Assembly: GCA_027020325.1 (NCBI GenBank)
Contig: JALUVT010000040.1
Span: 1 to 14,506 of the forward strand
From: a bacterium
Lineage (GTDB): Bacteria; Patescibacteriota; 4484-211
DNA length: 14,506 nt
Reading direction: 5' to 3'
Positions 6,739 to 12,622 of this stretch are shown here, piece by piece (positions within the stretch are counted from its first letter, which is position 1; every line of letters starts with the position of its first letter). The position numbers and the translations under genes were made by a program. The notes under the pieces were generated by a model that ran no database searches, was not told the DNA's origin, and saw nothing but the letters and a program-made list of their open reading frames with translations.

Positions 6739-8004
6739 TTAGTCAGGATTAAGGAGCCAATCTTGGATGACTTTAAGCGTGGGCGGGTTAGTTTTGGTGG
6801 GGTCAACATCTTCGTCTAATCCCAAGGCCAGATAAACTGGAGGAGGGTTTTGTTGACGCAGAAGGTCGAGCAATTTTGTCCAGAGAAGGGCTTCTTTTTC
6901 TTCAAAATTAACCCCGCATTTTTCGTAATGCTTGCGCCAGAGATCCAATTCACCCAAGCCCCAAGGTATTTGTTGTTCGCGGGCGAGTTGAGCGTAATAG
7001 GAAAATTGTTGCTGAGCAAATTTGAGAGTAGTTTTTTCATCACATTCAGGAATGAGAGAAAAATTTACTTGATCAAAGCCCTTCATTTTTAAATCATGCC
7101 AATCCATTTCCGGGCTTTTTTCTAAACTGGGAAGACTTTGGAAAGGATAGCGCGGTAAAACAAGACGCCCTTTAAATAAAGGCCGGACCGCATTAGCAAT
7201 TGTGTCGATGTACCATTGGGCTAAAGCTAAAAGATCTTGCGAGGGAAGATTGCGATTAAGATACGGTTGATAGGAGGGAGAAAAAATTCGTTCGATTTCC
7301 AAGGGAAAAGGAACAAAAAATTCGGCTTTTAATTTTTCTGCTATTTGGGCTTCTTTTTTCTTTTCCGGAACTTGTTTTTGTAAAACCCAAGCCCGGAATT
7401 CAGCACTATTTTTGGCCGCCGGGATTCCATTTTGCGGAGGATAATCATTGACAAAAATCAATAATTTCCCTCTTTGCTTCTCCTTAATGGCCATAACACT
7501 AAAGGCGCGTAATTTTTCGTCGAGAGCTTGCGCGTCAAGAGGGTAGGAAAGATTATCTCCCTGCGAATCAATATAGGGCGGTGCAAAAGGGAAAAGGAGA
7601 CTGGAGACATTGACTGAGAATTGGCGATAAACCTGCGCGCTGAGATTAAAATAGAGCTGGGGAATATCGGGGCGTTGGCCAAAAGTGCGCGCGCCGATAA
7701 TAATGCGTTGGTTGCGGGAAGAAATAGGGAAGCGTTTTAATTTTTGCAGGTAACAGTTGAGTTCATTCCAGGAAGGACGCTGATTATTTAACTGCGCAAT
7801 TAATTGCTCTAAGTCCGGGCAAGGAATAGTATTAGCAACCTCAGTAACTGCGCTTTTTTCTTTTTCAGGGCCTATTAATACCCTTCTCTCTCTTTCTTCG
7901 TCTTGAACAAAGAGCAAGAAAAAGAGAGTGCCGAGAGCAATTAGGCTAAAAAAAATGAAAAGGCGTTTATTGGCTGGGAGAAAAAAGTTTTTCCAGTTTT
8001 TCAT
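6739..8004 (-). CDS. Membrane-anchored protein, possibly a TIM-barrel glycosidase-like fold
   Basis: I do not recognise this gene by name. The 421-residue product has one N-terminal membrane segment (residues about 14-33) preceded by Lys/Arg/Asn, then a charged linker, so it is probably anchored with the bulk outside the cytoplasm. The pattern of the rest resembles secreted TIM-barrel glycoside hydrolases: a strand LLIFVNDYPP (181-190), a helix ending AQIAEKLKAEFFVPFPLE (219-236) where hydrolases have an acid/base Glu (candidate E236), the LLALAQWYIDTIANAV helix, a strand FDQVNFSLIP (310-319), and IPWGLGELDLW (346-356) with E352 where a nucleophile would sit. This is inference from pattern only. 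It converges on map with 20 nt between stops and appears to be a single-gene unit with its own promoter. Confidence 0.6.
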   Translation of the reverse strand: MKNWKNFFLPANKRLFIFFSLIALGTLFFLLFVQDEERERRVLIGPEKEKSAVTEVANTIPCPDLEQLIAQLNNQRPSWNELNCYLQKLKRFPISSRNQRIIIGARTFGQRPDIPQLYFNLSAQVYRQFSVNVSSLLFPFAPPYIDSQGDNLSYPLDAQALDEKLRAFSVMAIKEKQRGKLLIFVNDYPPQNGIPAAKNSAEFRAWVLQKQVPEKKKEAQIAEKLKAEFFVPFPLEIERIFSPSYQPYLNRNLPSQDLLALAQWYIDTIANAVRPLFKGRLVLPRYPFQSLPSLEKSPEMDWHDLKMKGFDQVNFSLIPECDEKTTLKFAQQQFSYYAQLAREQQIPWGLGELDLWRKHYEKCGVNFEEKEALLWTKLLDLLRQQNPPPVYLALGLDEDVDPTKTNPPTLKVIQDWLLNPD

Positions 8005-8059
8005 TAATTGATCTTAATTCTTTTTTTCTTAGTATTCATTGGAGAAGGCTTCTTTGTTT

Positions 8060-8088
8060 AATATAATCGCTTTTTGTAATTTTGTCTC
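8060..8088 (-). promoter_or_regulatory. Candidate sigma70 promoter of the minus-strand gene
   Basis: On the minus strand GAGACA (8083-8088), a 17-nt spacer and TATATT (8060-8065) form a fair promoter (4/6 and 5/6 matches, ideal spacing). Transcription would start near 8053, giving a leader of about 50 nt before the ATG at 8004. A short interrupted palindrome AGAAG-G-CTTCT (8043-8053) lies at the predicted start. The 258-nt divergent region 8005-8262 holds no gene, and I see no equally good promoter for the plus-strand antiporter in it. Confidence 0.45.
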
Positions 8089-8262
8089 TATTAAAATTTA
8101 TTCGCTTAAGAGCAGAGCTAATTTTTTTTGTCAGGATAAAAGAGGTTAAAAATCTAGTGGGCTGAGGTTTCTTAAATTCAAGCGGGGGCGAAGAAAAAAG
8201 TTTGTCGTTTCTCTTAAATTTTAATATTGGCCGCAGAAAAGCAATTTATTAAAATAAAAATA

Positions 8263-9888
8263 ATGGCGGCCCTGCCCCCTTTAGCGCATATTTCTCTTTT
8301 GGTGGTTTTAGCCACGGCTTTTGGCCTATTAAGTACGGCCCTTCAATTGCCCGTGGTTGTCGGCTATCTTTTATTGGGACTAATTTTGCCCCTCGTCGGT
8401 ATCAAAAGTGACTTGGAAATTACGCATTCGCTTTCCGAGATCGGAATCTTGTTGTTGCTTTTTTTGGCGGGGTTGGAATTAAAGCCTCGTTTATTACAAA
8501 AAGCAGGAGGAAAAATTTTCCGCTTGGGATTAATTCAAATCGGAGGAGCTTTTCTTTTGGGTTGGTTTTTATTTAAATTTGGCTTTGGGGAAAATTTATC
8601 AAGAGCCGCCTTTTTGGCTTTAGCCTTAGTTTTTAATAGTACGGTGGTAGTCTTGCGTCTTTTAAGTGAGCGCCGGGAAACGCGTTCTCCCCATGGTTTA
8701 ATCTTAATCGGCTTGATGCTTTTGCAGGATTTAATTGCCGTAGCTTTATTAACTTTTCTTAACCAAGTCAATAGCAGCGGGGTGGGAAAAACGAATACTT
8801 TTTTTACCCTGGTTTTCGGGGTTTTGTTATTAGGGCTGATTTTCAATTTTGGACGCTATTTTTTGCCTCATTTATTAAACTTGACTTCGCGTGAAGGGCT
8901 GGGTTTTTCTTTTTTAGTCGGGTTATCTTGGGCCTTAATTAGTGCCCAGTTATGTAAATTGATTAATTTTTCTCCCGAAGCCGGAGCTTTTATTGCGGGA
9001 CTTTCCCTTTCTGCTTCCGGCTCTTTGGTTAATTTTGATATTGAAAGTAACTTGCGGCCTTTGCGGGATTTGGGATTGGCGCTTTTTTTTGTTACTTTGG
9101 CCGGAGGACGCAGTTGGGATGGTTGGAGCATTGGTAGCGGATTATTGCTGGGTTTGATGAGCCTCTTTTTGTCGCCGCTGCTTATTTATGCTGCAGCGTC
9201 TTTTTTACATCTTCCTCGTCGTACCCACTGGTTACTTTCTTTAATCCCGGGCCAGTCTTCGGAATTTGCCCTTATTTACCTCACTGCAGCCGCAGAGGCC
9301 GATTTGGTTCCTTCCTCTTTTCTGCCCGTTTTTTCAATTAGCGCTTTATTATCAATGAGTTTATCAAGCCTAATTTTGCGGCATTTTGAAAAAATTTTTT
9401 ATTTTTTCTCTTCAATGGAAAAAAAGAAGAATGATTTAGTTGCTGCGTCGACCATAAATTCTCCCAGTTCCCCGCGGGCTTTAGTTTTGGGATTAGGATT
9501 TGATGGTCTCGCGGTGGCTCGTTTTTTGCGTAAACAGGGTTGGGAAGTTTGGGGCTGTGATTGGGAAATTGACAAAGTCAATCGCGCCCGGCAGCGGCAT
9601 ATTAAAAGCTTTTGCCTTGATGTTAATGACACAAAATCTCTTTTGCCGCTGCTGGAGGAAGTACAATTGGTTATTTCAACAATTATTTACAATCGCGAAG
9701 GCGACGAAATGCTTTTTCAAGAAATTGAAGAGATTAAACAAACGAGGGGACAAAAAATTGAACTTCTGGTTGTGGCCCCCACCCAAGAAGAAGCAAAACA
9801 ACTTAAAAAAGCAGGATTAAAGCATATTTTAATTGTTGATGAAATTTTAGGGGAAGGGTTGGAAAAATTAGTGCAGCAGATAGTTTAA
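8263..9888 (+). CDS. KefB-like CPA2 cation/proton antiporter with TrkA-N domain
   Basis: The product is 541 residues from ATG 8263; a TTG at 8227 would add twelve. Residues about 1-385 form a 12-13 helix exchanger domain (Na/H exchanger family, CPA2 branch), with QLPVVVGYLLLGLILPLVG near the N-terminus, FNSTVVVLRLLSER followed by SPHGLILIGLMLLQDL, and LIPGQSSEFALIYL late in the domain, all typical CPA2 segments. After a Lys-rich linker, residues about 404-541 are a Rossmann TrkA-N domain with LVLGLGFDGLAVARFL (GxGxxG) and D at the end of strand 2 (WGCDWEID), expected to bind NAD(H). It probably exports K+ or Na+ in exchange for protons. The exact ion is not readable. No SD precedes either start. 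Confidence 0.9.
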   Translation: MAALPPLAHISLLVVLATAFGLLSTALQLPVVVGYLLLGLILPLVGIKSDLEITHSLSEIGILLLLFLAGLELKPRLLQKAGGKIFRLGLIQIGGAFLLGWFLFKFGFGENLSRAAFLALALVFNSTVVVLRLLSERRETRSPHGLILIGLMLLQDLIAVALLTFLNQVNSSGVGKTNTFFTLVFGVLLLGLIFNFGRYFLPHLLNLTSREGLGFSFLVGLSWALISAQLCKLINFSPEAGAFIAGLSLSASGSLVNFDIESNLRPLRDLGLALFFVTLAGGRSWDGWSIGSGLLLGLMSLFLSPLLIYAAASFLHLPRRTHWLLSLIPGQSSEFALIYLTAAAEADLVPSSFLPVFSISALLSMSLSSLILRHFEKIFYFFSSMEKKKNDLVAASTINSPSSPRALVLGLGFDGLAVARFLRKQGWEVWGCDWEIDKVNRARQRHIKSFCLDVNDTKSLLPLLEEVQLVISTIIYNREGDEMLFQEIEEIKQTRGQKIELLVVAPTQEEAKQLKKAGLKHILIVDEILGEGLEKLVQQIV

Positions 9889-9894
9889 TATTTG

Positions 9895-9923
9895 TTGACA
9901 GGGAAGGAGGGCAATGCTATATT
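9895..9923 (+). promoter_or_regulatory. Near-consensus promoter of the FHA gene
   Basis: TTGACA (9895-9900), a 17-nt spacer and TATATT (9918-9923) form an almost perfect sigma70 promoter, and the TGC before TATATT gives an extended -10. The expected start is near 9930, at most a few bases before the ATG at 9933, so the mRNA should be leaderless or almost so. It lies in the 44-nt gap after the antiporter. Confidence 0.8.
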
Positions 9924-9932
9924 CAAAATATA

Positions 9933-10778
9933 ATGAAATTATTGCCTGAAAGAGGAGAAGGAGAACAAACTGAAGTCTCGATTCCGTTGGAAAATCTTGA
10001 CGAATCTGCGTTTTTAGTTCTTGTTCTTGCTCCTGAGGCAAGACCCGAGCAAAAAGCTGTTTTGCATTTGCGACATGATCCTCAAAAGGCTAAATGGTAT
10101 TTATTTAACCCTTATTTAAGACCTGAACCGGGAGTGATGTATGATCGAGGAACAATTGATTTTACGGATGAAGATTTAAGGAGAGGGGTAACAGTAGGAC
10201 GTGGGGGTATTCAGGTCGGTGACGGGGAGGAGATAGAAGGAAATCCTTCGGTAGGGCTAGGTCTTACCTCTCCTTTTATTTCGCGTCAGCATTTTAGAAT
10301 TCAACTGGAAGAGGAGGGGCGAATTGTGGTAACGGATCTTAGTAGAAATGGAACTAGGGTTAGCGTGGAAAAAGAAGATCTTGCAGATGCAGAACAAGAA
10401 GCAGAATCAAGAAAATTTCAAAAAATAGAAAAAGAGGCCCCCGCTTTTTTAACAATCCCGAAAGGAAAAATTCTTTACTTGCGTTTAGCGGGAGGAATTG
10501 ATTTCAATTTGCTCTGTAACGAAAAGGGAAATTTAGAAATAAGAGGACCGTCTGCAGATTTAAAGGGAACCCAGATCGTGTATCTGACTTTTGCGGGTGA
10601 ATCAATCATTATAGGTAGAAATCCTATAACTGAAGGTGAAAGCCGTATTCAGGTTATAATGCCTCTTGTCTCGCGTGATCATGTCCGCGTTACTTTAGTA
10701 GCTAAGGGAGAGGGTGAAGTAAAAATTAAGATTGAAGATCTTGATAGTACTAATGGGACAGAATACAAATTGGGCTAA
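9933..10778 (+). CDS. Double FHA-domain protein
   Basis: The 281-residue soluble protein has two forkhead-associated domains, which bind phosphothreonine peptides. FHA1 spans about residues 84-200: VGR (88-90), SRQH (118-121 region) and LSRNGT (136-141), with a charged insert at 148-170 before the last strands. FHA2 spans about 205-281: IGR (227-229), SRDH (247-250) and STNGT (272-276). FHA2 stops five residues after NGT, so its last one or two strands are missing. No membrane segment or catalytic domain is seen. The start ATG lies directly after a strong promoter and has no SD. Arginine is coded mostly by AGA, unlike the CGN-rich neighbours. No Ser/Thr kinase is present in the window, so the partner is unknown. 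Confidence 0.85.
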   Translation: MKLLPERGEGEQTEVSIPLENLDESAFLVLVLAPEARPEQKAVLHLRHDPQKAKWYLFNPYLRPEPGVMYDRGTIDFTDEDLRRGVTVGRGGIQVGDGEEIEGNPSVGLGLTSPFISRQHFRIQLEEEGRIVVTDLSRNGTRVSVEKEDLADAEQEAESRKFQKIEKEAPAFLTIPKGKILYLRLAGGIDFNLLCNEKGNLEIRGPSADLKGTQIVYLTFAGESIIIGRNPITEGESRIQVIMPLVSRDHVRVTLVAKGEGEVKIKIEDLDSTNGTEYKLG

Positions 10779-10827
10779 GGATTTATAGTTAGTTTTAATC
10801 TTCCGAAAATTTATTATTTTCCCCAAT

Positions 10828-10865
10828 TGACAATATTATTTTTATTAGTAAAAACAATATTGTTA
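10828..10865 (+). terminator. Long AT-rich hairpin, possible terminator or operator
   Basis: Bases 10828-10837 pair with 10856-10865 and 10839-10844 pair with 10849-10854 around a TTAG loop, giving a 16-bp stem with one A-C mismatch and one G-T pair. It starts 50 nt after the FHA stop and is followed by TATTT. It could end the FHA transcript, but the stem has almost no GC, so an operator or a simple AT-rich cruciform is also possible. The core ACAATATTGT (10854-10863) is itself a palindrome. Confidence 0.4.
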
Positions 10866-10930
10866 TATTTCCTTATTATACTAGCGATAACCAGGGTTGA
10901 TTTATTTAGAGCGGTGTTGACAGAGCGTGC

Positions 10931-10959
10931 TTGACAAGACAAACAAACTTTTCTATAAT
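10931..10959 (+). promoter_or_regulatory. Perfect consensus sigma70 promoter of the greA-lysS operon
   Basis: TTGACA (10931-10936), exactly 17 nt, then TATAAT (10954-10959): both hexamers match the consensus 6/6. The start is expected near 10966, giving a leader of about 115 nt before greA. A second TTGACA lies 14 nt upstream (10917-10922) with no -10 of its own. This is the strongest promoter in the window and should serve greA, the second gre gene, the LOG-like gene and lysS. Confidence 0.88.
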
Positions 10960-10963
10960 CAGG

Positions 10964-11004
10964 ACTAGTTATAATTTATCGATTTTATCCTTATTTTAAC
11001 TAGT
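10964..11004 (+). repeat. Inverted repeat at the greA transcription start
   Basis: ACTAGTTA (10964-10971) and TAACTAGT (10997-11004) are exact inverted copies separated by 25 nt; three more pairs (two G-T, one A-T) extend the stem outward. The left arm overlaps the predicted start. It could fold as a 5'-end hairpin in the mRNA or be bound as an operator by a dimeric regulator, since ACTAGT is palindromic in each arm. Confidence 0.45.
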
Positions 11005-11006
11005 TT

Positions 11007-11063
11007 TAACCTTCGGTTTGCTTATCCCAATTTGACGATAGTTTTGCTGCAGCCGGGAGGTTA
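11007..11063 (+). promoter_or_regulatory. Possible SD-sequestering leader structure before greA
   Basis: TAACCTTC (11007-11014) can pair with GGAGGTTA (11056-11063), an 8-bp helix with one G-U that would hide the SD GGGAGG (11055-11060). The same upstream bases can instead form the small hairpin AACC-TTC-GGTT (11008-11018), which would free the SD. Such exclusive pairings are the layout of translational attenuators. Established family knowledge: the E. coli greA leader is also regulatory. I have no covariation data, so this stays tentative. Confidence 0.35.
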
Positions 11064-11067
11064 TTTT

Positions 11068-11097
11068 ATGCTTAAAAGAAATGACAAAACAAAATAA
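11068..11097 (+). CDS. Nine-codon micro-ORF overlapping the greA start
   Basis: ATG at 11068 lies seven bases after the strong SD GGGAGG (11055-11060) and encodes MLKRNDKTK before TAA at 11095-11097. The greA ATG (11081) is inside it, in another frame, 20 nt from the SD, too far for direct use. The micro-ORF may therefore load ribosomes and pass them to greA by termination and re-initiation. Alternatively, a one-base error or a +1 frameshift in the A-run at 11074-11077 would join ATG 11068 to the greA frame as an N-terminal extension. Confidence 0.4.
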   Translation: MLKRNDKTK

Positions 11098-11557
11098 AAA
11101 ACAACATCTTATTACCGCCGCGGGATTAGAAGAATTAAAAAAAGAATACCAGCGGTTGGTTGAAGAGGAACGGCCACGCATTTTAGCCAAGGTGGCGGAA
11201 ATGCGTTCGTTGGGCGATTTGAAGGAAAATGCAGCCTATCAAGAAGCGCGAAGGAAACAAGCTTTTATTGAAGGGAGAATTAAAGAGTTGGAATACCTCA
11301 TCCAAAACGCCGTCATTAGTACTCAGCAGAATAATGGTCGGGTGCAACTGGGCAGCCGGGTAAAACTTCGTATCGTTCACCTTAATGAAGAACAAGAATT
11401 GACTTTGGTTGGTGAAAATGAAGGTAATCTTTTAGAAGGTAAGATTTCCGTTGCCTCTCCCCTGGGACAAGCCCTTTTAGAAAAAAATGTTGGGACCAAG
11501 ATAGAAGTGGAAGCGCCTGCAGGAACCATTGTTTACGAAATTTTGGAAATTAATTAA
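11081..11557 (+). CDS. greA: Transcription elongation factor GreA
   Basis: The 158-residue product has the standard length and layout: an N-terminal antiparallel coiled coil (about residues 11-82) and a C-terminal FKBP-like domain with ISVASPLGQALLEKNVG. The coil tip reads RSLGDLKENAAY with D46 and E49, the acidic pair that reaches into the RNA polymerase secondary channel and promotes cleavage of backtracked RNA. ATG 11081 gives a family-like N-terminus (HLITAAGLEELKKEY). It is the first main gene of an operon with gaps of one to five bases, behind a consensus promoter and an unusual leader with a micro-ORF. Linkage of greA with lysS is known in other bacteria. Confidence 0.95.
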   Translation: MTKQNKKQHLITAAGLEELKKEYQRLVEEERPRILAKVAEMRSLGDLKENAAYQEARRKQAFIEGRIKELEYLIQNAVISTQQNNGRVQLGSRVKLRIVHLNEEQELTLVGENEGNLLEGKISVASPLGQALLEKNVGTKIEVEAPAGTIVYEILEIN

Positions 11558-11560
11558 ACA

Positions 11561-12025
11561 ATGCCGCAGAAAGATACCCCACGGCTAACCCCACAAGGTT
11601 ATGCCAATCTTCAACAAGAATATCAATATTTAGTACAAAAAAAGCGCCCTCAGGTCTTAAATGATCTGCGCGAAGCCCGCGAAATGGGGAATTTGGAAGA
11701 TAATTTGCAATATAACCAGATTCGAGAGGAACTGGCTTTAATTGAAGAAAGAATTAAAGAATTGGAGTATCTTTTGAAACACGCCCAAGTGGCGGCGCAA
11801 AAAAAGAAAGATCGTGTTGATATTGGGTCCCAAGTTACCGTAGAAATTGAAGGAGAAAGAGAAACTTTTACGATTGTTAATCCCTATGAGAGTAATCCGG
11901 TTCAGGGAAAAATTTCTTATGAATCACCAGTAGGGAAGGCCTTAATGGGACATCGTGCAGGGGAAAAGATAGAAGTAACTTTACCGCATACACAACTTAA
12001 GTATAAAATTATTAAAGTTAATTAA
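11561..12025 (+). CDS. Second GreA/GreB-family protein with altered tip
   Basis: The 154-residue product is homologous to its upstream neighbour over the full length: RLTPQGYANLQQEYQYLV at the start, a coiled coil to about residue 77, and a C-terminal domain with ISYESPVGKALMGHRAG. The coil tip is GNLEDN where GreA has GDLKEN, so the catalytic Asp is Asn (N44), the following Lys is Glu, and the catalytic Glu is Asp (D47). RNA-cleavage stimulation may be weakened or lost, as in anti-Gre factors such as Gfh1, or changed in specificity. It starts with the junction TAA-ACA-ATG after greA, with no SD. A tandem duplication followed by divergence is likely, but the two are clearly not recent copies. 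Confidence 0.88.
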   Translation: MPQKDTPRLTPQGYANLQQEYQYLVQKKRPQVLNDLREAREMGNLEDNLQYNQIREELALIEERIKELEYLLKHAQVAAQKKKDRVDIGSQVTVEIEGERETFTIVNPYESNPVQGKISYESPVGKALMGHRAGEKIEVTLPHTQLKYKIIKVN

Positions 12026-12026
12026 G

Positions 12027-12617
12027 ATGAAAATTTTTGTCGGCGGCGCCTGGGATCCTAAACGAGCCCAACATTTTGCCCAAGAGATGAGAGAATTAGG
12101 ACGACTTTTAGCCCAACGCGGCCATGATATTATTTTTGGTCCCGGTTCAGGAGTTGTTCGCTATACCAGTGAGGGCTTTCGCAGTATCAAAAAACGGCGG
12201 GGAAAAATAATTTTCTATCTACCGCGGAATAAGGAAATGATTCGGACCGGAGAAGAATTAGAACCCTTTGCCGACGAAGTTATCAAAACCGAAGATAGTT
12301 ATCTGGTACGAGTTTTGCGGATGACCGAAGTTGCCGATGGTTTTGCGGCGATTACCGGAGCCGCAGGCACTCTCTATGAAATGATCGCGATGATGTTCCT
12401 CAAAAAACCGGTAACGATTCTTCAGGAAACAGGCGGTGCTTCTAATGCAGCCTGTTTTTTGGGGGGGCTTTGCGAATATGTTAAGGTTGCGCGCACACCG
12501 CAAGAGATGGTTGATTATTTAGAAAAAGCAAAGATTACAACTAATATTCCCGAAGAAGGAATTGATTGGTACGATGTTGCTCCGGCAAAAATTTCCAAGC
12601 TTGAGGATGCAAACTAA
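12027..12617 (+). CDS. LOG-like Rossmann-fold protein (TIGR00725/LOG superfamily)
   Basis: The 196-residue product starts with strand MKIFVGGA and a helix ending LLAQRGHDIIFGPGSGVV (residues 28-44), the pattern of the LOG/lysine-decarboxylase-like superfamily. The signature GxxGTxxE is present as GAAGTLYE (111-118) where LOG enzymes read PGGxGTxxE, and an Arg (R98) sits before it as in active members. LOG enzymes cleave nucleoside 5'-monophosphates to base and ribose 5-phosphate. The changed first half of the signature (ITGAAGT) makes activity uncertain; a nucleotide-binding role is also possible. It begins one base after the second gre stop and ends five bases before lysS, so it is fully inside the operon. 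Confidence 0.65.
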   Translation: MKIFVGGAWDPKRAQHFAQEMRELGRLLAQRGHDIIFGPGSGVVRYTSEGFRSIKKRRGKIIFYLPRNKEMIRTGEELEPFADEVIKTEDSYLVRVLRMTEVADGFAAITGAAGTLYEMIAMMFLKKPVTILQETGGASNAACFLGGLCEYVKVARTPQEMVDYLEKAKITTNIPEEGIDWYDVAPAKISKLEDAN

Positions 12618-12622
12618 AAACA

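Noticed and set aside
6723-6762. GATTGG/CCAATC inverted repeat across the end of map and the minus-strand gene, tested as a terminator
   Set aside because: Only six pairs with a 28-nt loop and no T-run on either side; not a terminator.
8227-8262. TTG 8227 as antiporter start
   Set aside because: It adds twelve polar/basic residues before the family-like N-terminus, is not ATG, and has no SD. ATG 8263 is simpler, though it has no SD either, so the choice is not certain.
10970-10975. A second TATAAT just downstream of the greA promoter
   Set aside because: No -35-like hexamer lies 16-18 nt upstream, and it is inside the inverted repeat; the promoter at 10931-10959 is far better.
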